DNA of 64,000 nucleotides. Source: Stenotrophomonas sp. VV52. GTDB lineage: Bacteria; Pseudomonadota; Gammaproteobacteria; Xanthomonadales; Xanthomonadaceae. Positions 8,328 to 16,790 of this stretch are shown piece by piece. The notes beneath the pieces were generated by a model. The model saw only the letters and a program-made list of their open reading frames with translations. It ran no database searches and was not told the DNA's origin. The DNA is taken from assembly GCF_002893095.1 (NCBI RefSeq), contig NZ_PKQQ01000001.1:372001-436000 (forward strand). Direction: 5' to 3'. Position 1 is the stretch's first letter; every line of letters starts with the position of its first letter. The translations under genes were made by a program, and so were the position numbers.

Positions 8328-9215
8328 ATGACGGGATTCAACAAGGGGATTGCAATGAACATCGCAGGAAACCGCCGCGCGCTGCGTACCGGTGCGCTGG
8401 CGTTGGCCGTGGGGCTGGTGCTGCTGGCCGGCTGCAGGCGCGAGCCGGACACTACCGCCGCGCCCACCGAAGGCCCGGCCACCACGCAGCCGGACACCAC
8501 CGCTCCGCAGGCGACCGTCGACGCACCGCTGGAACTGCGCGATGTCATCGAAAATACCCCGCAGGCCGTGGTCGGCATCAGCTACCCGCCGGACGTGAAC
8601 CGCTATCCGGGCCTGGCCAAGGCGCTGTCGGACTACGCCACCGCTGCGCGCGGCGAGCTGCAGCAGGCGGTGGACGGACTGGGCAACGACAAGCCGACCA
8701 TGCCGTACGAGCTGTCGCTGAGTTTCGAGAAATTGCTGGAAACGCCGCAGATGGTGGTGATCAGTGCCGACGGCAGCCGCTACACCGGCGGTGCCCACGG
8801 CGAGCCGCTGGTGGCCCGCTTCGTGTGGCTGCCCGAACAGCAGCAGATGCTGACCGCCGAGACGCTGATTCCGGATACCAAAGGCTGGGGCGCGGTCAGC
8901 GATTACGTAGCCGACCAGCTGCGCGAGCGCGTGGCGACCCGGCTGAGCAGCGACGACATGGAGCCCGGCCAGCAGCAGGAAGCGCTGCGCAGCGCCAGCC
9001 GGATGATTGCCGACGGCACCGGCGCCAGCGCCGACAACTTCAGCCAGTTCCAGCCGATCACCGACCCCAACGGCCTGATCACTGCGGTGCGTTTCGTGTT
9101 CCCGCCGTACCAGGTCGGGCCGTACTCGGACGGCACCCAGACCGTGGACGTGCCGGCCGCCGTGCTGGTGCCGCACGTGGCGCCGGCCTACGCCGGCCTG
9201 TTCGCCAAGGGCTGA
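8328..9215 (+). CDS. DUF3298-type (RsiV-like) lipoprotein
   Basis: The 295-aa product carries a lipoprotein signal with lipobox LLAGC (Cys36). A Thr/Pro-rich spacer follows, then the DUF4163/DUF3298 fold seen in RsiV-like extracytoplasmic domains: SADGSRYTGGAHGEP, then VRFVFPPYQVGPYSDGTQTVDVP. In Gram-negatives these are periplasmic lipoproteins of unclear role; in Bacillus RsiV the domain binds lysozyme. ATG 8328 follows AAGAAGGA; a second in-frame ATG at 8355 follows AAGGGG and gives a more usual 27-residue signal peptide, so either start is possible. cfa begins 13 bp after the stop. No sigma-factor gene is adjacent. Confidence 0.75.
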   Translation: MTGFNKGIAMNIAGNRRALRTGALALAVGLVLLAGCRREPDTTAAPTEGPATTQPDTTAPQATVDAPLELRDVIENTPQAVVGISYPPDVNRYPGLAKALSDYATAARGELQQAVDGLGNDKPTMPYELSLSFEKLLETPQMVVISADGSRYTGGAHGEPLVARFVWLPEQQQMLTAETLIPDTKGWGAVSDYVADQLRERVATRLSSDDMEPGQQQEALRSASRMIADGTGASADNFSQFQPITDPNGLITAVRFVFPPYQVGPYSDGTQTVDVPAAVLVPHVAPAYAGLFAKG

Positions 9216-9228
9216 CGGGGGCGGCGAC

Positions 9229-10347
9229 ATGGACGGGGGGCTGCAACGGCGGGTCATCGAGTTGCTGCACGAGGCGGACGTCACCGTTGAAGGGGGGCGT
9301 CCGCACGACATCCAGGTCCACGACCCACACTTCTACACCCGCGTCATTGCCCAGGGCTCGCTGGGCCTGGGCGAAAGCTACATGGACGGGCAGTGGGATT
9401 CCGCCTCGCTGGACGGGTTCCTGCTGCACCTGATGCAGGCGCACGTGGACGAACGCGTGCATGGCTGGCGCGAACTGGCCGATGGCCTGAAGGCCCGCCT
9501 GTTCAACCTGCAGGCCGGCGGCGGCAGCCTGGAAGTGGGCCGTCGCCATTACGACCTGGGCAACGACCTGTACCACGCCATGCTTGGCAGGCGCCTGGTC
9601 TACAGCTGCGGGTACTGGGCCCAGGCACGCGACCTCGATGCGGCGCAGGAAGCCAAGCTTGACCTGATCTGTCGCAAGCTTGGACTGCGCCCCGGCCAGC
9701 GCGTGCTCGACATCGGCTGCGGATGGGGCGAAGCGCTGAAATTCGCAGCCGAGCGCTACGGGGTGTCCGGCGTGGGCATCACGATTTCGCAGGAACAGGC
9801 CGCGTTCGCGCGCGAGCTGTGCGCCGGGCTGCCGATCGAGATCCGCCTGCAGGATTACCACGACGTGGAGGAGCCGTTCGATGCGATCCTGTCGGTGGGC
9901 ATGTTCGAACACGTAGGCGACAAGAACTACCGCGGTTATTTCGAGATGGCGCGGCGCTGCCTGAAGCCGGACGGGTTGTTCCTGCTGCACAGCATCGGCA
10001 GCAACATTTCGCGGCACCGTACCGACCCGTGGATCGCACGCTACATCTTCCCGAATTCGATGCTGCCGTCGGCCGCGCAGATCACCGCCGCGTTCGAGGG
10101 GCTGTTCGTCCTGGAGGACTGGCACAGCTTCGGGCCGGATTACGACCGCACGCTGCAGGCGTGGCGGGCGAACGTGGAGGCGGCGTGGGGGCAGTTGGAT
10201 CCGGCGCGGTATGACGAACGGTTCAAGCGGATGTGGCGGTTTTATCTGGCCGGGTCGATGGCGAGTTTCCGCTGCCGGCATGCGCAGCTGTGGCAGCTGG
10301 TGTTGTCGCCGAACGGGGTTCCGGGCGGGTATCTGGCACCGCGATGA
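9229..10347 (+). CDS. cfa: cyclopropane-fatty-acid-phospholipid synthase (CFA family)
   Basis: The 372-aa enzyme transfers a methylene group from SAM to unsaturated acyl chains of membrane phospholipids. The N-terminal lipid-binding region contains LGLGESYMDGQWD. The SAM-binding motif is VLDIGCGWGEALKFAA, followed by VGITISQEQAAFAR, DYHDVEEPFDAILSVGMFEHVGDKNY, and the C-terminal LAGSMASFRCRHAQLWQLV. All are diagnostic of CFA synthases. The gene starts 13 bp after the DUF3298 lipoprotein gene and ends at a strong bidirectional terminator. Confidence 0.94.
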   Translation: MDGGLQRRVIELLHEADVTVEGGRPHDIQVHDPHFYTRVIAQGSLGLGESYMDGQWDSASLDGFLLHLMQAHVDERVHGWRELADGLKARLFNLQAGGGSLEVGRRHYDLGNDLYHAMLGRRLVYSCGYWAQARDLDAAQEAKLDLICRKLGLRPGQRVLDIGCGWGEALKFAAERYGVSGVGITISQEQAAFARELCAGLPIEIRLQDYHDVEEPFDAILSVGMFEHVGDKNYRGYFEMARRCLKPDGLFLLHSIGSNISRHRTDPWIARYIFPNSMLPSAAQITAAFEGLFVLEDWHSFGPDYDRTLQAWRANVEAAWGQLDPARYDERFKRMWRFYLAGSMASFRCRHAQLWQLVLSPNGVPGGYLAPR

Positions 10348-10349
10348 CC

Positions 10350-10381
10350 AAAAAAAACCGCCCGGCAGCGCCGGGCGGTTT
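10350..10381. terminator. bidirectional Rho-independent terminator between cfa and dcp
   Basis: An 11-bp perfect stem (10355-10365 with 10371-10381) has loop CAGCG. On the plus strand it ends in TTT for cfa. On the minus strand it is followed by seven Ts (AAAAAAA at 10351-10357), making a strong terminator for the converging dcp gene. Confidence 0.92.
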
Positions 10382-10404
10382 CGGTATCGCGCCTGCTCAG
10401 CCGA

Positions 10405-12564
10405 TTACGGCTGGGTCAAACCACGCTTTTCCAGCAGCGGACCGATCTCCGGCGCATGACCGGCGAAGTCCTGGAACAGCTGCATGGCATCCACGCTGCC
10501 GCCCCTGGACAGCAGGGTCTGGCGGAAATGGTCGCCGTTCTTGCGGCTCAGGCCACCGTTTTCACGGAACCACTTCTGGGTGTTGGCATCCAGCACTTCC
10601 GACCAGATGTAGGCGTAGTACCCGGCCGAGTAGCCGCCCATGATGTGGCTGAAGTACGGGGTCTTGTAGCGCGGCGGAACCGGCGCGTAGTAGATCCCGT
10701 CCTTCTTCAGCGCGGCGCGCTCGAAGGCCATCACGTCCTTGGCCGCCGGCACCTGGTCCGGACCGATCTGGTGCCAGCGCTGGTCGAGCATGGCCGCGCC
10801 CAGGTATTCGGTGGTGGCAAAGCCCTGGTTGAACTTCGACGCGGCCAGCACCTTGTCCAGCAGCGCCTGCGGCATCGCGGTGCCGTTGCGGTGGTCCTTG
10901 GCGTAGTTCTTCAGGATCAGCGGGTTGTCGGCCCACATCTCGTTGACCTGCGAGGGGAACTCGACGAAGTCGCGCGGCACCGAGGTGCCCGAGAAGTACG
11001 GGTACTTCACGTTCGAGAACATGCCGTGCAGGGCGTGGCCGAATTCGTGGAAGGTGGTGGTCACTTCATCCCAGGTCAGCAGGGTCGGCTGGCCGGCCGG
11101 CGGCTTGGGAATGTTGAGGTGGTTGGCCACCACCGGCTTGAAGCCGGTCAGCGCGGACTGCGAAACGTAGGAGTTCATCCACGCACCGCCACGCTTGGAC
11201 GCACGCGCGTAAGGGTCGAAGATGAAGATCGCCAGCTGGCTGCCGTCGGCGTCGAACACGTCGTACACGGTCACGTCGTCGTGGTAGACCGGCAGGTCGG
11301 TGCGCTGCTTGAAGCTCAGGCCGTATTCCTGGTTGGCGGCGAAGAACACGCCGTTTTCCAGCACGTTCTTCAGCTCGAAGTACGGCTTGAGCTGGGACTC
11401 GTCGAAGTTGTACTTGGCCTGGCGCACCTTCTCGCTGTAGTAGGCCCAGTCCCACGCCTCGAGCTGGAAGGTCGGCTTGCCGGCGGCCTTCTGTTCCTTG
11501 TCGATCATCGCCTGCAGGTCGGCGGCTTCGCGCTTGGCGTTGGCCACCGCGGCCGGGGCCAGCTGGCCCAGCATCGCGTTGACCGCTTCGGGCGTCTTGG
11601 CAGTCTGGTTGGTCAGGTTGTAAGCGGCGAAGTTCTCGAAGCCCATCAGCTTGGCCTTGTCGGCGCGCAGCTGCATGATGCGCGCGACCAGCGCGGTGTT
11701 GTCGAACTCGCCACCGCGGCTGCCGCGGGTGACCGACGCGTCGTAGATCTTCTTGCGCAGGTCGCGGTTGGTCAGGTTGGTCAGCGGCGGCTGGCCGGTG
11801 GTGTTGAGCAGGGCGATGACGTACTTGCCGTCGAGCTTGCGCGCCTTGGCGGCTTCCGACGCGGCGGCGATCTGCTCGTCCGACAGGCCGTCCAGCAGCT
11901 TGACGTCGTCCACGGTCACGGCCGAGGCATTCACTTCGTTCTGCACGTTCTGGCTGAACTTCGTGCCCAGGCTGGCCAGCTCGGCGTTCATCGCCTTGAG
12001 CTTGGTCTTGTCGGCTTCATTGAGCTTGGCACCGGCGCGCACGTAGCTTTCGTAGTACTTCTCGACCAGGCGCACGCCTTCGGCGTCCAGGCCGAGCTGG
12101 GTGCGGGTGTCATACAGGGCCTGGATGCGGTCGAACAGCTTGCCGTTCAGCGCGATCGCATCGCTGTGCGCGGCGAACTTCGCCGAGTAGTCGGCCTGCA
12201 GCTTCTTGCGGGTGTCGTTGGTGTCGGCGCCGACCAGGCTGAAGAACACGGTCGTGGCGCGGTCCAGGGTGTCACCGCTCTTTTCCAGGGCGATGAGGGT
12301 GTTTTCGAAGGTCGGCTTGGCCTTGTTGTTGGCGATGGCCTCCACTTCCTTCAGCTGCTGGGCCATGCCGGCGTCGAAGGCGGGAGCGAAGTCGCTGTCC
12401 TTGATCTTGTCGAACTGCGGGTAGTGCAGCGGCAGCGGGCTGTCGGCGAAGAACGGGTTGGCCTGCTGGGCGGCGTTGGCGGCCGGGGTGGCGGCAACGG
12501 CGGAATAGGCGGGCAGGGCAAGGCCGAGGGTCACGGCGACAGCGAGGGCAAGACGGGTGGTCAA
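10405..12564 (-). CDS. dcp: M3-family peptidyl-dipeptidase Dcp, exported
   Basis: The 719-aa zinc metallopeptidase removes C-terminal dipeptides from oligopeptides. The zinc motif is HEFGHALHG (His506-His510) with the downstream conserved FVEFPSQVNEMWA. The M3A C-terminal domain motif HIMGGYSAGYYAYIWSEVLD is present. I place the start at a TTG at 12564: GGAG sits at the right distance, and it yields a signal peptide (LTTRLALAVAVTLGLALPAYSAVAA). An in-frame ATG at 12705 would add 47 unconserved residues before the signal. The signal peptide points to a periplasmic enzyme, unlike cytoplasmic E. coli Dcp. Confidence 0.93.
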   Translation of the reverse strand: MTTRLALAVAVTLGLALPAYSAVAATPAANAAQQANPFFADSPLPLHYPQFDKIKDSDFAPAFDAGMAQQLKEVEAIANNKAKPTFENTLIALEKSGDTLDRATTVFFSLVGADTNDTRKKLQADYSAKFAAHSDAIALNGKLFDRIQALYDTRTQLGLDAEGVRLVEKYYESYVRAGAKLNEADKTKLKAMNAELASLGTKFSQNVQNEVNASAVTVDDVKLLDGLSDEQIAAASEAAKARKLDGKYVIALLNTTGQPPLTNLTNRDLRKKIYDASVTRGSRGGEFDNTALVARIMQLRADKAKLMGFENFAAYNLTNQTAKTPEAVNAMLGQLAPAAVANAKREAADLQAMIDKEQKAAGKPTFQLEAWDWAYYSEKVRQAKYNFDESQLKPYFELKNVLENGVFFAANQEYGLSFKQRTDLPVYHDDVTVYDVFDADGSQLAIFIFDPYARASKRGGAWMNSYVSQSALTGFKPVVANHLNIPKPPAGQPTLLTWDEVTTTFHEFGHALHGMFSNVKYPYFSGTSVPRDFVEFPSQVNEMWADNPLILKNYAKDHRNGTAMPQALLDKVLAASKFNQGFATTEYLGAAMLDQRWHQIGPDQVPAAKDVMAFERAALKKDGIYYAPVPPRYKTPYFSHIMGGYSAGYYAYIWSEVLDANTQKWFRENGGLSRKNGDHFRQTLLSRGGSVDAMQLFQDFAGHAPEIGPLLEKRGLTQP

Positions 12565-12692
12565 GGGGAAATCTCCGGTCAGACAAGTGCCCGAGGTTAA
12601 CCCGGGGTGATGGCCCCGGGCTTGTGTCGAAAGGCATGTGTGGGCGGGGGTTTCGAACCTACAATCACCCCATCCCCCTTGGAAGCACGACC

Positions 12693-13175
12693 ATGACCAC
12701 CGCATTCGATTTCTCGTTCGTGGACCTGGACGGCCAGCCGCAACCGCTGGAGCAGTACCGGGGCAAGGCCCTGCTGTTGGTGAACGTGGCCAGCAAGTGC
12801 GGCTTCACGCCACAGTACGAAGGCCTGGAGACCCTGTGGAAGGAGTACCGCGAGCGCGGCCTGGTGGTGATCGGCTTCCCGTGCGACCAGTTCGGCCACC
12901 AGGAACCGGGCAATGCCGAGGAGATTCGGAACTTCTGCTCGCTGACCTATGAAGTGGACTTCCCGTTGTCGGAGAAGATCGAGGTGAACGGCGACGGCGC
13001 ACACCCGCTGTGGGCGTGGCTCAAGAAGGAAAAAACCGGCCTGCTTGGCCTGAGCGCGATCAAATGGAACTTCAGCAAGTTCCTGATCGGCCGCGACGGG
13101 CGCGTGCTGGAACGCTACGCGCCTACAGACAAACCTGAGAACCTGCGCGGGGATGTTGAGGCGGCGTTGGGGTGA
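12693..13175 (+). CDS. glutathione peroxidase family protein, cytoplasmic (Cys type)
   Basis: The 160-aa thiol peroxidase has the Gpx active site NVASKCGFTPQY with a peroxidatic Cys36 (no selenocysteine), FPCDQFGHQEPG with the conserved Gln, and the WNFSKFLIG motif with the active-site Trp-Asn. Such enzymes reduce hydrogen peroxide and organic hydroperoxides with thioredoxin or glutathione. There is no signal peptide. A second, exported paralogue lies at 50550-51158. REP elements follow the stop. Confidence 0.93.
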   Translation: MTTAFDFSFVDLDGQPQPLEQYRGKALLLVNVASKCGFTPQYEGLETLWKEYRERGLVVIGFPCDQFGHQEPGNAEEIRNFCSLTYEVDFPLSEKIEVNGDGAHPLWAWLKKEKTGLLGLSAIKWNFSKFLIGRDGRVLERYAPTDKPENLRGDVEAALG

Positions 13176-13193
13176 GCGGGCGGAGCCGGCACC

Positions 13194-13288
13194 GCGTGGG
13201 ACACGCACGGCGTGTCGCTACGCTGGGGTGGCGGGATCCGCTCGGGGTGACGGTATCCGCGTAGCGACACGCCATGCGTGTCCCACGC
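13194..13288. repeat. inverted pair of REP (SMAG-type) palindromes
   Basis: The left element (13194-13221) ends in CTAC and the right one (13261-13288) starts with GTAG. Both share the GTGGGACACGC / GCGTGTCCCAC arms. They sit between converging gpx and fpr, a location where they can act as terminators for both genes. Confidence 0.85.
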
Positions 13289-13305
13289 GGACCATCCGGC
13301 GCCGG

Positions 13306-14085
13306 TTATTTCTCGACGAACGCGCGCTCGAACACGTAATGCCCCGGCGTGCCGATGCGCGGCGAGGTCTGGAAACCCCGCGCGTCCAACACGTGGCGCA
13401 GGTCGGCCAGCATCTGCGGACTGCCGCAGATCATCGCGCGGTCGTTTTCCGGGTTCAGCTCCGGCAGGCCCAGCGTGCGCTGCATCTCGCCGCTTTCCAT
13501 CAGCGAAGTCAGGCGGCCCTGGTTCGGGAACGGCTCACGGGTGACGGCAGGGTAGTACAGCAGCTTGTCGCCGATCATCTCGCCCAGGAACTCGTGCTCG
13601 CGCAGTTCCTTCTCGAACAGCTCGCGATAGGCCAGGTCCTTCTCGAAGCGCACGCCGTGGGTGAGGATCACCTTGTCGAAGCGCTCGTAGGTTTCCGGGT
13701 CCTTGATCACCGACAACCACGGCGCCAGGCCGGTACCGGTACCCAGCAGGTACAGGTGCTTGCCCGGATGCAGGTCGCTGATCAGCAGCGTGCCGGTGGG
13801 CTTCTTGCCGACCAGTACCTTGTCGCCCGGCTTGATGTGCTGCAGGCGCGAGGTCAGCGGACCGTCCTGCACCTTGATGCTGAAGAACTCCAGGTTCTCT
13901 TCCCAGTTGGCGCTGGCGATGGAATACGCACGCAGCAGCGGCCGCGCCTCGGTTTCCAGCCCGATCATGACGAACTGGCCATTCTCGAAGCGGAAACCGC
14001 TGTCGCGGGTGGTGGTGAAGCTGAAGTAGGCGTCCGTCCAGTGACGGACTTCAAGCACCGTTTCGGCACCAAAAGCGGAAGACAT
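13306..14085 (-). CDS. fpr: ferredoxin/flavodoxin--NADP+ reductase
   Basis: The 259-aa flavoenzyme shuttles electrons between NADPH and ferredoxin or flavodoxin. It has the FAD-binding RAYSIAS motif, GTGTGLAPWLS for the NADP phosphate, the CGSPQML nicotinamide-side motif, and a C-terminus YVFERAFVEK typical of bacterial subclass I/II Fpr. A Fur-like box lies 44 bp upstream of the ATG, suggesting iron or oxidative control. The protein feeds electrons to systems such as Fe-S repair, biotin synthase or haem turnover; the partner is not shown here. Confidence 0.95.
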   Translation of the reverse strand: MSSAFGAETVLEVRHWTDAYFSFTTTRDSGFRFENGQFVMIGLETEARPLLRAYSIASANWEENLEFFSIKVQDGPLTSRLQHIKPGDKVLVGKKPTGTLLISDLHPGKHLYLLGTGTGLAPWLSVIKDPETYERFDKVILTHGVRFEKDLAYRELFEKELREHEFLGEMIGDKLLYYPAVTREPFPNQGRLTSLMESGEMQRTLGLPELNPENDRAMICGSPQMLADLRHVLDARGFQTSPRIGTPGHYVFERAFVEK

Positions 14086-14128
14086 GGGGGTGGGGTCTGA
14101 TCTGTGTTGTCGAGGGTATTCTAGCTCA

Positions 14129-14147
14129 AATGAGATAAATTCTCATT
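14129..14147. promoter_or_regulatory. Fur-box-like palindrome upstream of fpr
   Basis: The 19 bp AATGAGATAAATTCTCATT are an inverted repeat with 7 of 9 arm positions paired. They resemble the AATGAGAAT/ATTCTCATT half-sites of Fur operators in gammaproteobacteria. The site is 44 bp upstream of the fpr start and in a locally AT-rich island. Binding is inferred from pattern only. Confidence 0.55.
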
Positions 14148-14168
14148 GACTGGCCCGAAACCCCATTT

Positions 14169-16034
14169 TTACCGGTATCCGGCAGCCTGTAGTTCAAACA
14201 GCTCCGCATACCGTCCACCCTGCGCCATCAGCTCGGTATGGGTCCCGCTGGCCTCCAGCCGGCCCTCGGCCAGCACCAGGATCCGGTCGGCCATCCTCAC
14301 CGACGAGAACCGGTGCGAGATCAGTACCGCCGTACGGTTGTCGGACAGCTCCTTGAAGCGCTGGAACACCTCGAACTCGGCGCGCGCATCCAGCGCGGCG
14401 GTCGGTTCGTCCAGGATCATCACCTGCGCGTCGCGCATGTAGGCGCGGGCGATGGCGATCTTCTGCCACTGCCCGCCGGACAGGTCCACGCCCTGCTTGA
14501 ACCGGCGCCCGATCAGCTGCTCGTAGCCCTGTGGCAGTCCTTCGATCACCTCATCGGCCATGCCGCGCCGGGCCGCGTCACGGATGCGCGCATCGTCGGT
14601 CATCGCCTCGACCAGGCCCACCCCGATGTTCTCGCCGGCGGTCAGGTTGTAGCGCACGAAGTCCTGGAAGATCACCCCCATGTTGGCGCGCAGGTCGTCC
14701 AGGTCGTACTCGCGCAGGTCGCGCCCATCGAGCAGGATGCGGCCCTCGTCGGGGTCGTACAGGCGCGCCAGCAGCTTCACCAGGGTGGTCTTGCCGGCAC
14801 CGTTCTCGCCGACCAGGGCCAGTACTTCGCCAGCGCGCAGCTCGAAATCCAGGTGGCGAACCGCCCACGCGTCGGCGTCCGGGTAGCGGAATCCCACGTC
14901 CTCGAATACGAAGCCGCGGGTGATCGGTTGCGGCACCGGCACCGCATCTGCGCGCGAATGGATCTCCGGTTCGATCTCGAAGAACGAGTACAGGTCGTCC
15001 AGGTACAGCGCCTGGCTGGCCACCTGCGAGAACCCGATCAGCAGGCCTTCCAGCAGCTGGCGCAGGCGCAGGAAGCTGCCGGCCAGGAAGGTCAGGTCGC
15101 CGATCGAAAAGTCGCCGCGGACGGTGCGCCACGCGATGTAGGCATAGGCGGTGTAGTAGCCCAGCGTGCCCAGTGCAGCCAGCAACGTACCCCAGAACGC
15201 GCGGCGGCGGGCGAGGGCGCGATTGGCGCGGAAGAACTTCTCGGCCAGGAACCGGTAGCGGTCGATCAGGAACCGGTGCAGGTTGAAGATCTTCACTTCC
15301 TTGGCCGTTTCCACGCTGGCGCCGATCTGGCGCAGGTAGTCGAGCTGGCGGCGCTCGGGGGTCCACTGGAAGTTCAGGCTGTAACCGGCCGCGTTGAAGT
15401 GGGACTCGCCGATGAACGCCGGCACCAGCGCCATCGCCAGCAGCAGGATCAGCCAGGGCGCATACACCAGCAGGCCGACCGCCAGGCTGGCCACGGTGAT
15501 CGCGTCCTGCACCTGGCCGAACAGCTGGCTCATCAGGCTCATCCGGCCCATGGTCTGGCGCCGGGCGCGGTCCAGCTTGTCCTGCAGGTCCGGGTCCTCG
15601 AAGTCCTCCAGGTCCAGCTCGGCAGCGTGCTCCATCAGGCGCACGCTGGTGACGTTGGTGAACAGCTCCGAAAGCAGGCTGTCGGCGTAATTGACGATCC
15701 GCCCGAGCAGGTCCGAAGCGATTGCCAGGCCGAATTCAAGCGCCAGCAGGCCCAGCAGCGGATTGAGCAGCCCGCTGGACAGCGCCTCCCCGAACGGCGG
15801 GAAGCCTGCTTCGTGCCGGCTCAGCAGCAGTGCGGCATCGATGATCAGCTTGCCGACGTACAGCATCGCCACCGGCAGCAGCGCGCGGATCACACGCAGG
15901 CCGAGGCTGGCCATGGTCAGCGCCGGGCTGGTCTGCCAGACCTGGCGCAGGAACGGTGGCAGGTTGCGCATCGCCTTGAAGCGCTCGCGCAGGCTGGGGT
16001 TTTTCTGGGGAGGCGCAGGAGGCATGCGGGCCAT
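14169..16034 (-). CDS. ABC exporter, fused permease-ATPase
   Basis: The 621-aa half-transporter has an N-terminal six-helix domain (about residues 35-350) and a C-terminal nucleotide-binding domain. The latter holds Walker A GENGAGKT (409-416), the LSGGQ signature (518-522), Walker B VMILDEP (538-544) and a switch histidine (ISHRFSSVRMADRI). It should act as a homodimer in the inner membrane. The type resembles lipid, peptide or drug exporters, with no accessory gene nearby to tell which. A C-terminal GTHTELMAQGGRYAELFELQ is typical of the exporter class. Confidence 0.9.
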   Translation of the reverse strand: MARMPPAPPQKNPSLRERFKAMRNLPPFLRQVWQTSPALTMASLGLRVIRALLPVAMLYVGKLIIDAALLLSRHEAGFPPFGEALSSGLLNPLLGLLALEFGLAIASDLLGRIVNYADSLLSELFTNVTSVRLMEHAAELDLEDFEDPDLQDKLDRARRQTMGRMSLMSQLFGQVQDAITVASLAVGLLVYAPWLILLLAMALVPAFIGESHFNAAGYSLNFQWTPERRQLDYLRQIGASVETAKEVKIFNLHRFLIDRYRFLAEKFFRANRALARRRAFWGTLLAALGTLGYYTAYAYIAWRTVRGDFSIGDLTFLAGSFLRLRQLLEGLLIGFSQVASQALYLDDLYSFFEIEPEIHSRADAVPVPQPITRGFVFEDVGFRYPDADAWAVRHLDFELRAGEVLALVGENGAGKTTLVKLLARLYDPDEGRILLDGRDLREYDLDDLRANMGVIFQDFVRYNLTAGENIGVGLVEAMTDDARIRDAARRGMADEVIEGLPQGYEQLIGRRFKQGVDLSGGQWQKIAIARAYMRDAQVMILDEPTAALDARAEFEVFQRFKELSDNRTAVLISHRFSSVRMADRILVLAEGRLEASGTHTELMAQGGRYAELFELQAAGYR

Positions 16035-16057
16035 TGTGCACTGGCCCCCGTCGACGC

Positions 16058-16127
16058 GTAGTGCCGGCCGCCGGCCGGCTCCCCATGCTGCCGGCCATCG
16101 CCTGGAGCCGGCCGGCGGCCGGCACTA
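16058..16127. repeat. inverted pair of REP (SMAG-type) palindromes, GGCCGGC class
   Basis: GTAGTGCCGGCCGCCGGCCG at 16058 faces its inverse ending GGCCGGCACTAC at 16127. Flanks TCGACGCG and CGCGTCGA extend the symmetry, so the whole block could form a long cruciform. It lies between the start of the ABC exporter gene and the end of the AhpD-like gene on the same strand. Confidence 0.85.
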
Positions 16128-16168
16128 CGACGCGTCGATTGGTTCAAGAGGGTTTTGGTCACCCCGCT

Positions 16169-16612
16169 TTACGGCAGCGGCGGCAACAACCCCGCGCCGA
16201 GCCGGTTCCAGGCATTGATCACTGCGATGCCCATGCTCAGGTCGCTGATGCCCTTTTCATCGAAATGCGGTGCCAGTGCGTCGAACGCCGCGTCCGACGG
16301 CGCCGCCGTGCTCAGCCGGGTCAGGGCCTCGGCCCAGCCCAGGGCGGCCTTCTCGCGCGCGTCGAAGAACCGGCTCTCATGCCAGGCCGGCAGGGTGTCC
16401 AGCTTGCGCGGCTCGACGCCGCCCTTGCGCAGCGCGGTGCCATGCATGTCCATGCAGTAGCCGCAGCCATTGATCTGCGACACGCGCAGGAACACCAGCT
16501 CCATCAGGGTGGGGTCGATCGAGCTGTCATGCACGGCCTTGCTGGTGGCCAGCAGGCCCTTGAAGGCGTCGGCGGCCAGGCGGGCATAGGGGACGCGGGG
16601 GGAAGCGGACAT
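16169..16612 (-). CDS. carboxymuconolactone decarboxylase/AhpD-like alkylhydroperoxidase-fold protein
   Basis: The 147-aa protein contains the AhpD core INGCGYCMDMHG with Cys50, Cys53 and His57, the CxxC-H redox centre of the CMD family. The C-terminal INAWNRLGAG is also characteristic. Such proteins reduce peroxides or thiols; many are annotated only by fold. The ATG at 16612 is preceded by GGAG at good spacing, whereas the in-frame ATG at 16645 is not. No AhpC gene is adjacent. Confidence 0.88.
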   Translation of the reverse strand: MSASPRVPYARLAADAFKGLLATSKAVHDSSIDPTLMELVFLRVSQINGCGYCMDMHGTALRKGGVEPRKLDTLPAWHESRFFDAREKAALGWAEALTRLSTAAPSDAAFDALAPHFDEKGISDLSMGIAVINAWNRLGAGLLPPLP

Positions 16613-16680
16613 GGGTTTCTCCAAAGGGGAATGGGGGATCTTCACCTACTCAGACGGGGCAGGGTAGACGCCTGTGACAG

Positions 16681-16707
16681 GTCGTGCCGGCCAGCGGCCG
16701 GCACGAC
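16681..16707. repeat. perfect 12-bp-arm palindrome (REP-related)
   Basis: GTCGTGCCGGCC and GGCCGGCACGAC flank a 3-nt AGC loop. The core matches the GGCCGGC class of REP elements in this window, but the head is GTCG rather than GTAG. It lies upstream of fumA between divergent genes. Confidence 0.7.
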
Positions 16708-16790
16708 CGTGATCGATTCTCATCACGGTTTCCCATGAGGGGTAAAATGGCCGGCTTACCCCCCGCCAGCCCCGAGCAAGCGAGCATTAC

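Noticed and set aside
10456..12600. A 714-codon plus-strand frame opposite dcp
   Set aside because: The dcp gene has an intact zinc motif and terminator on the other strand. The plus-strand frame has biased composition and no start signals.
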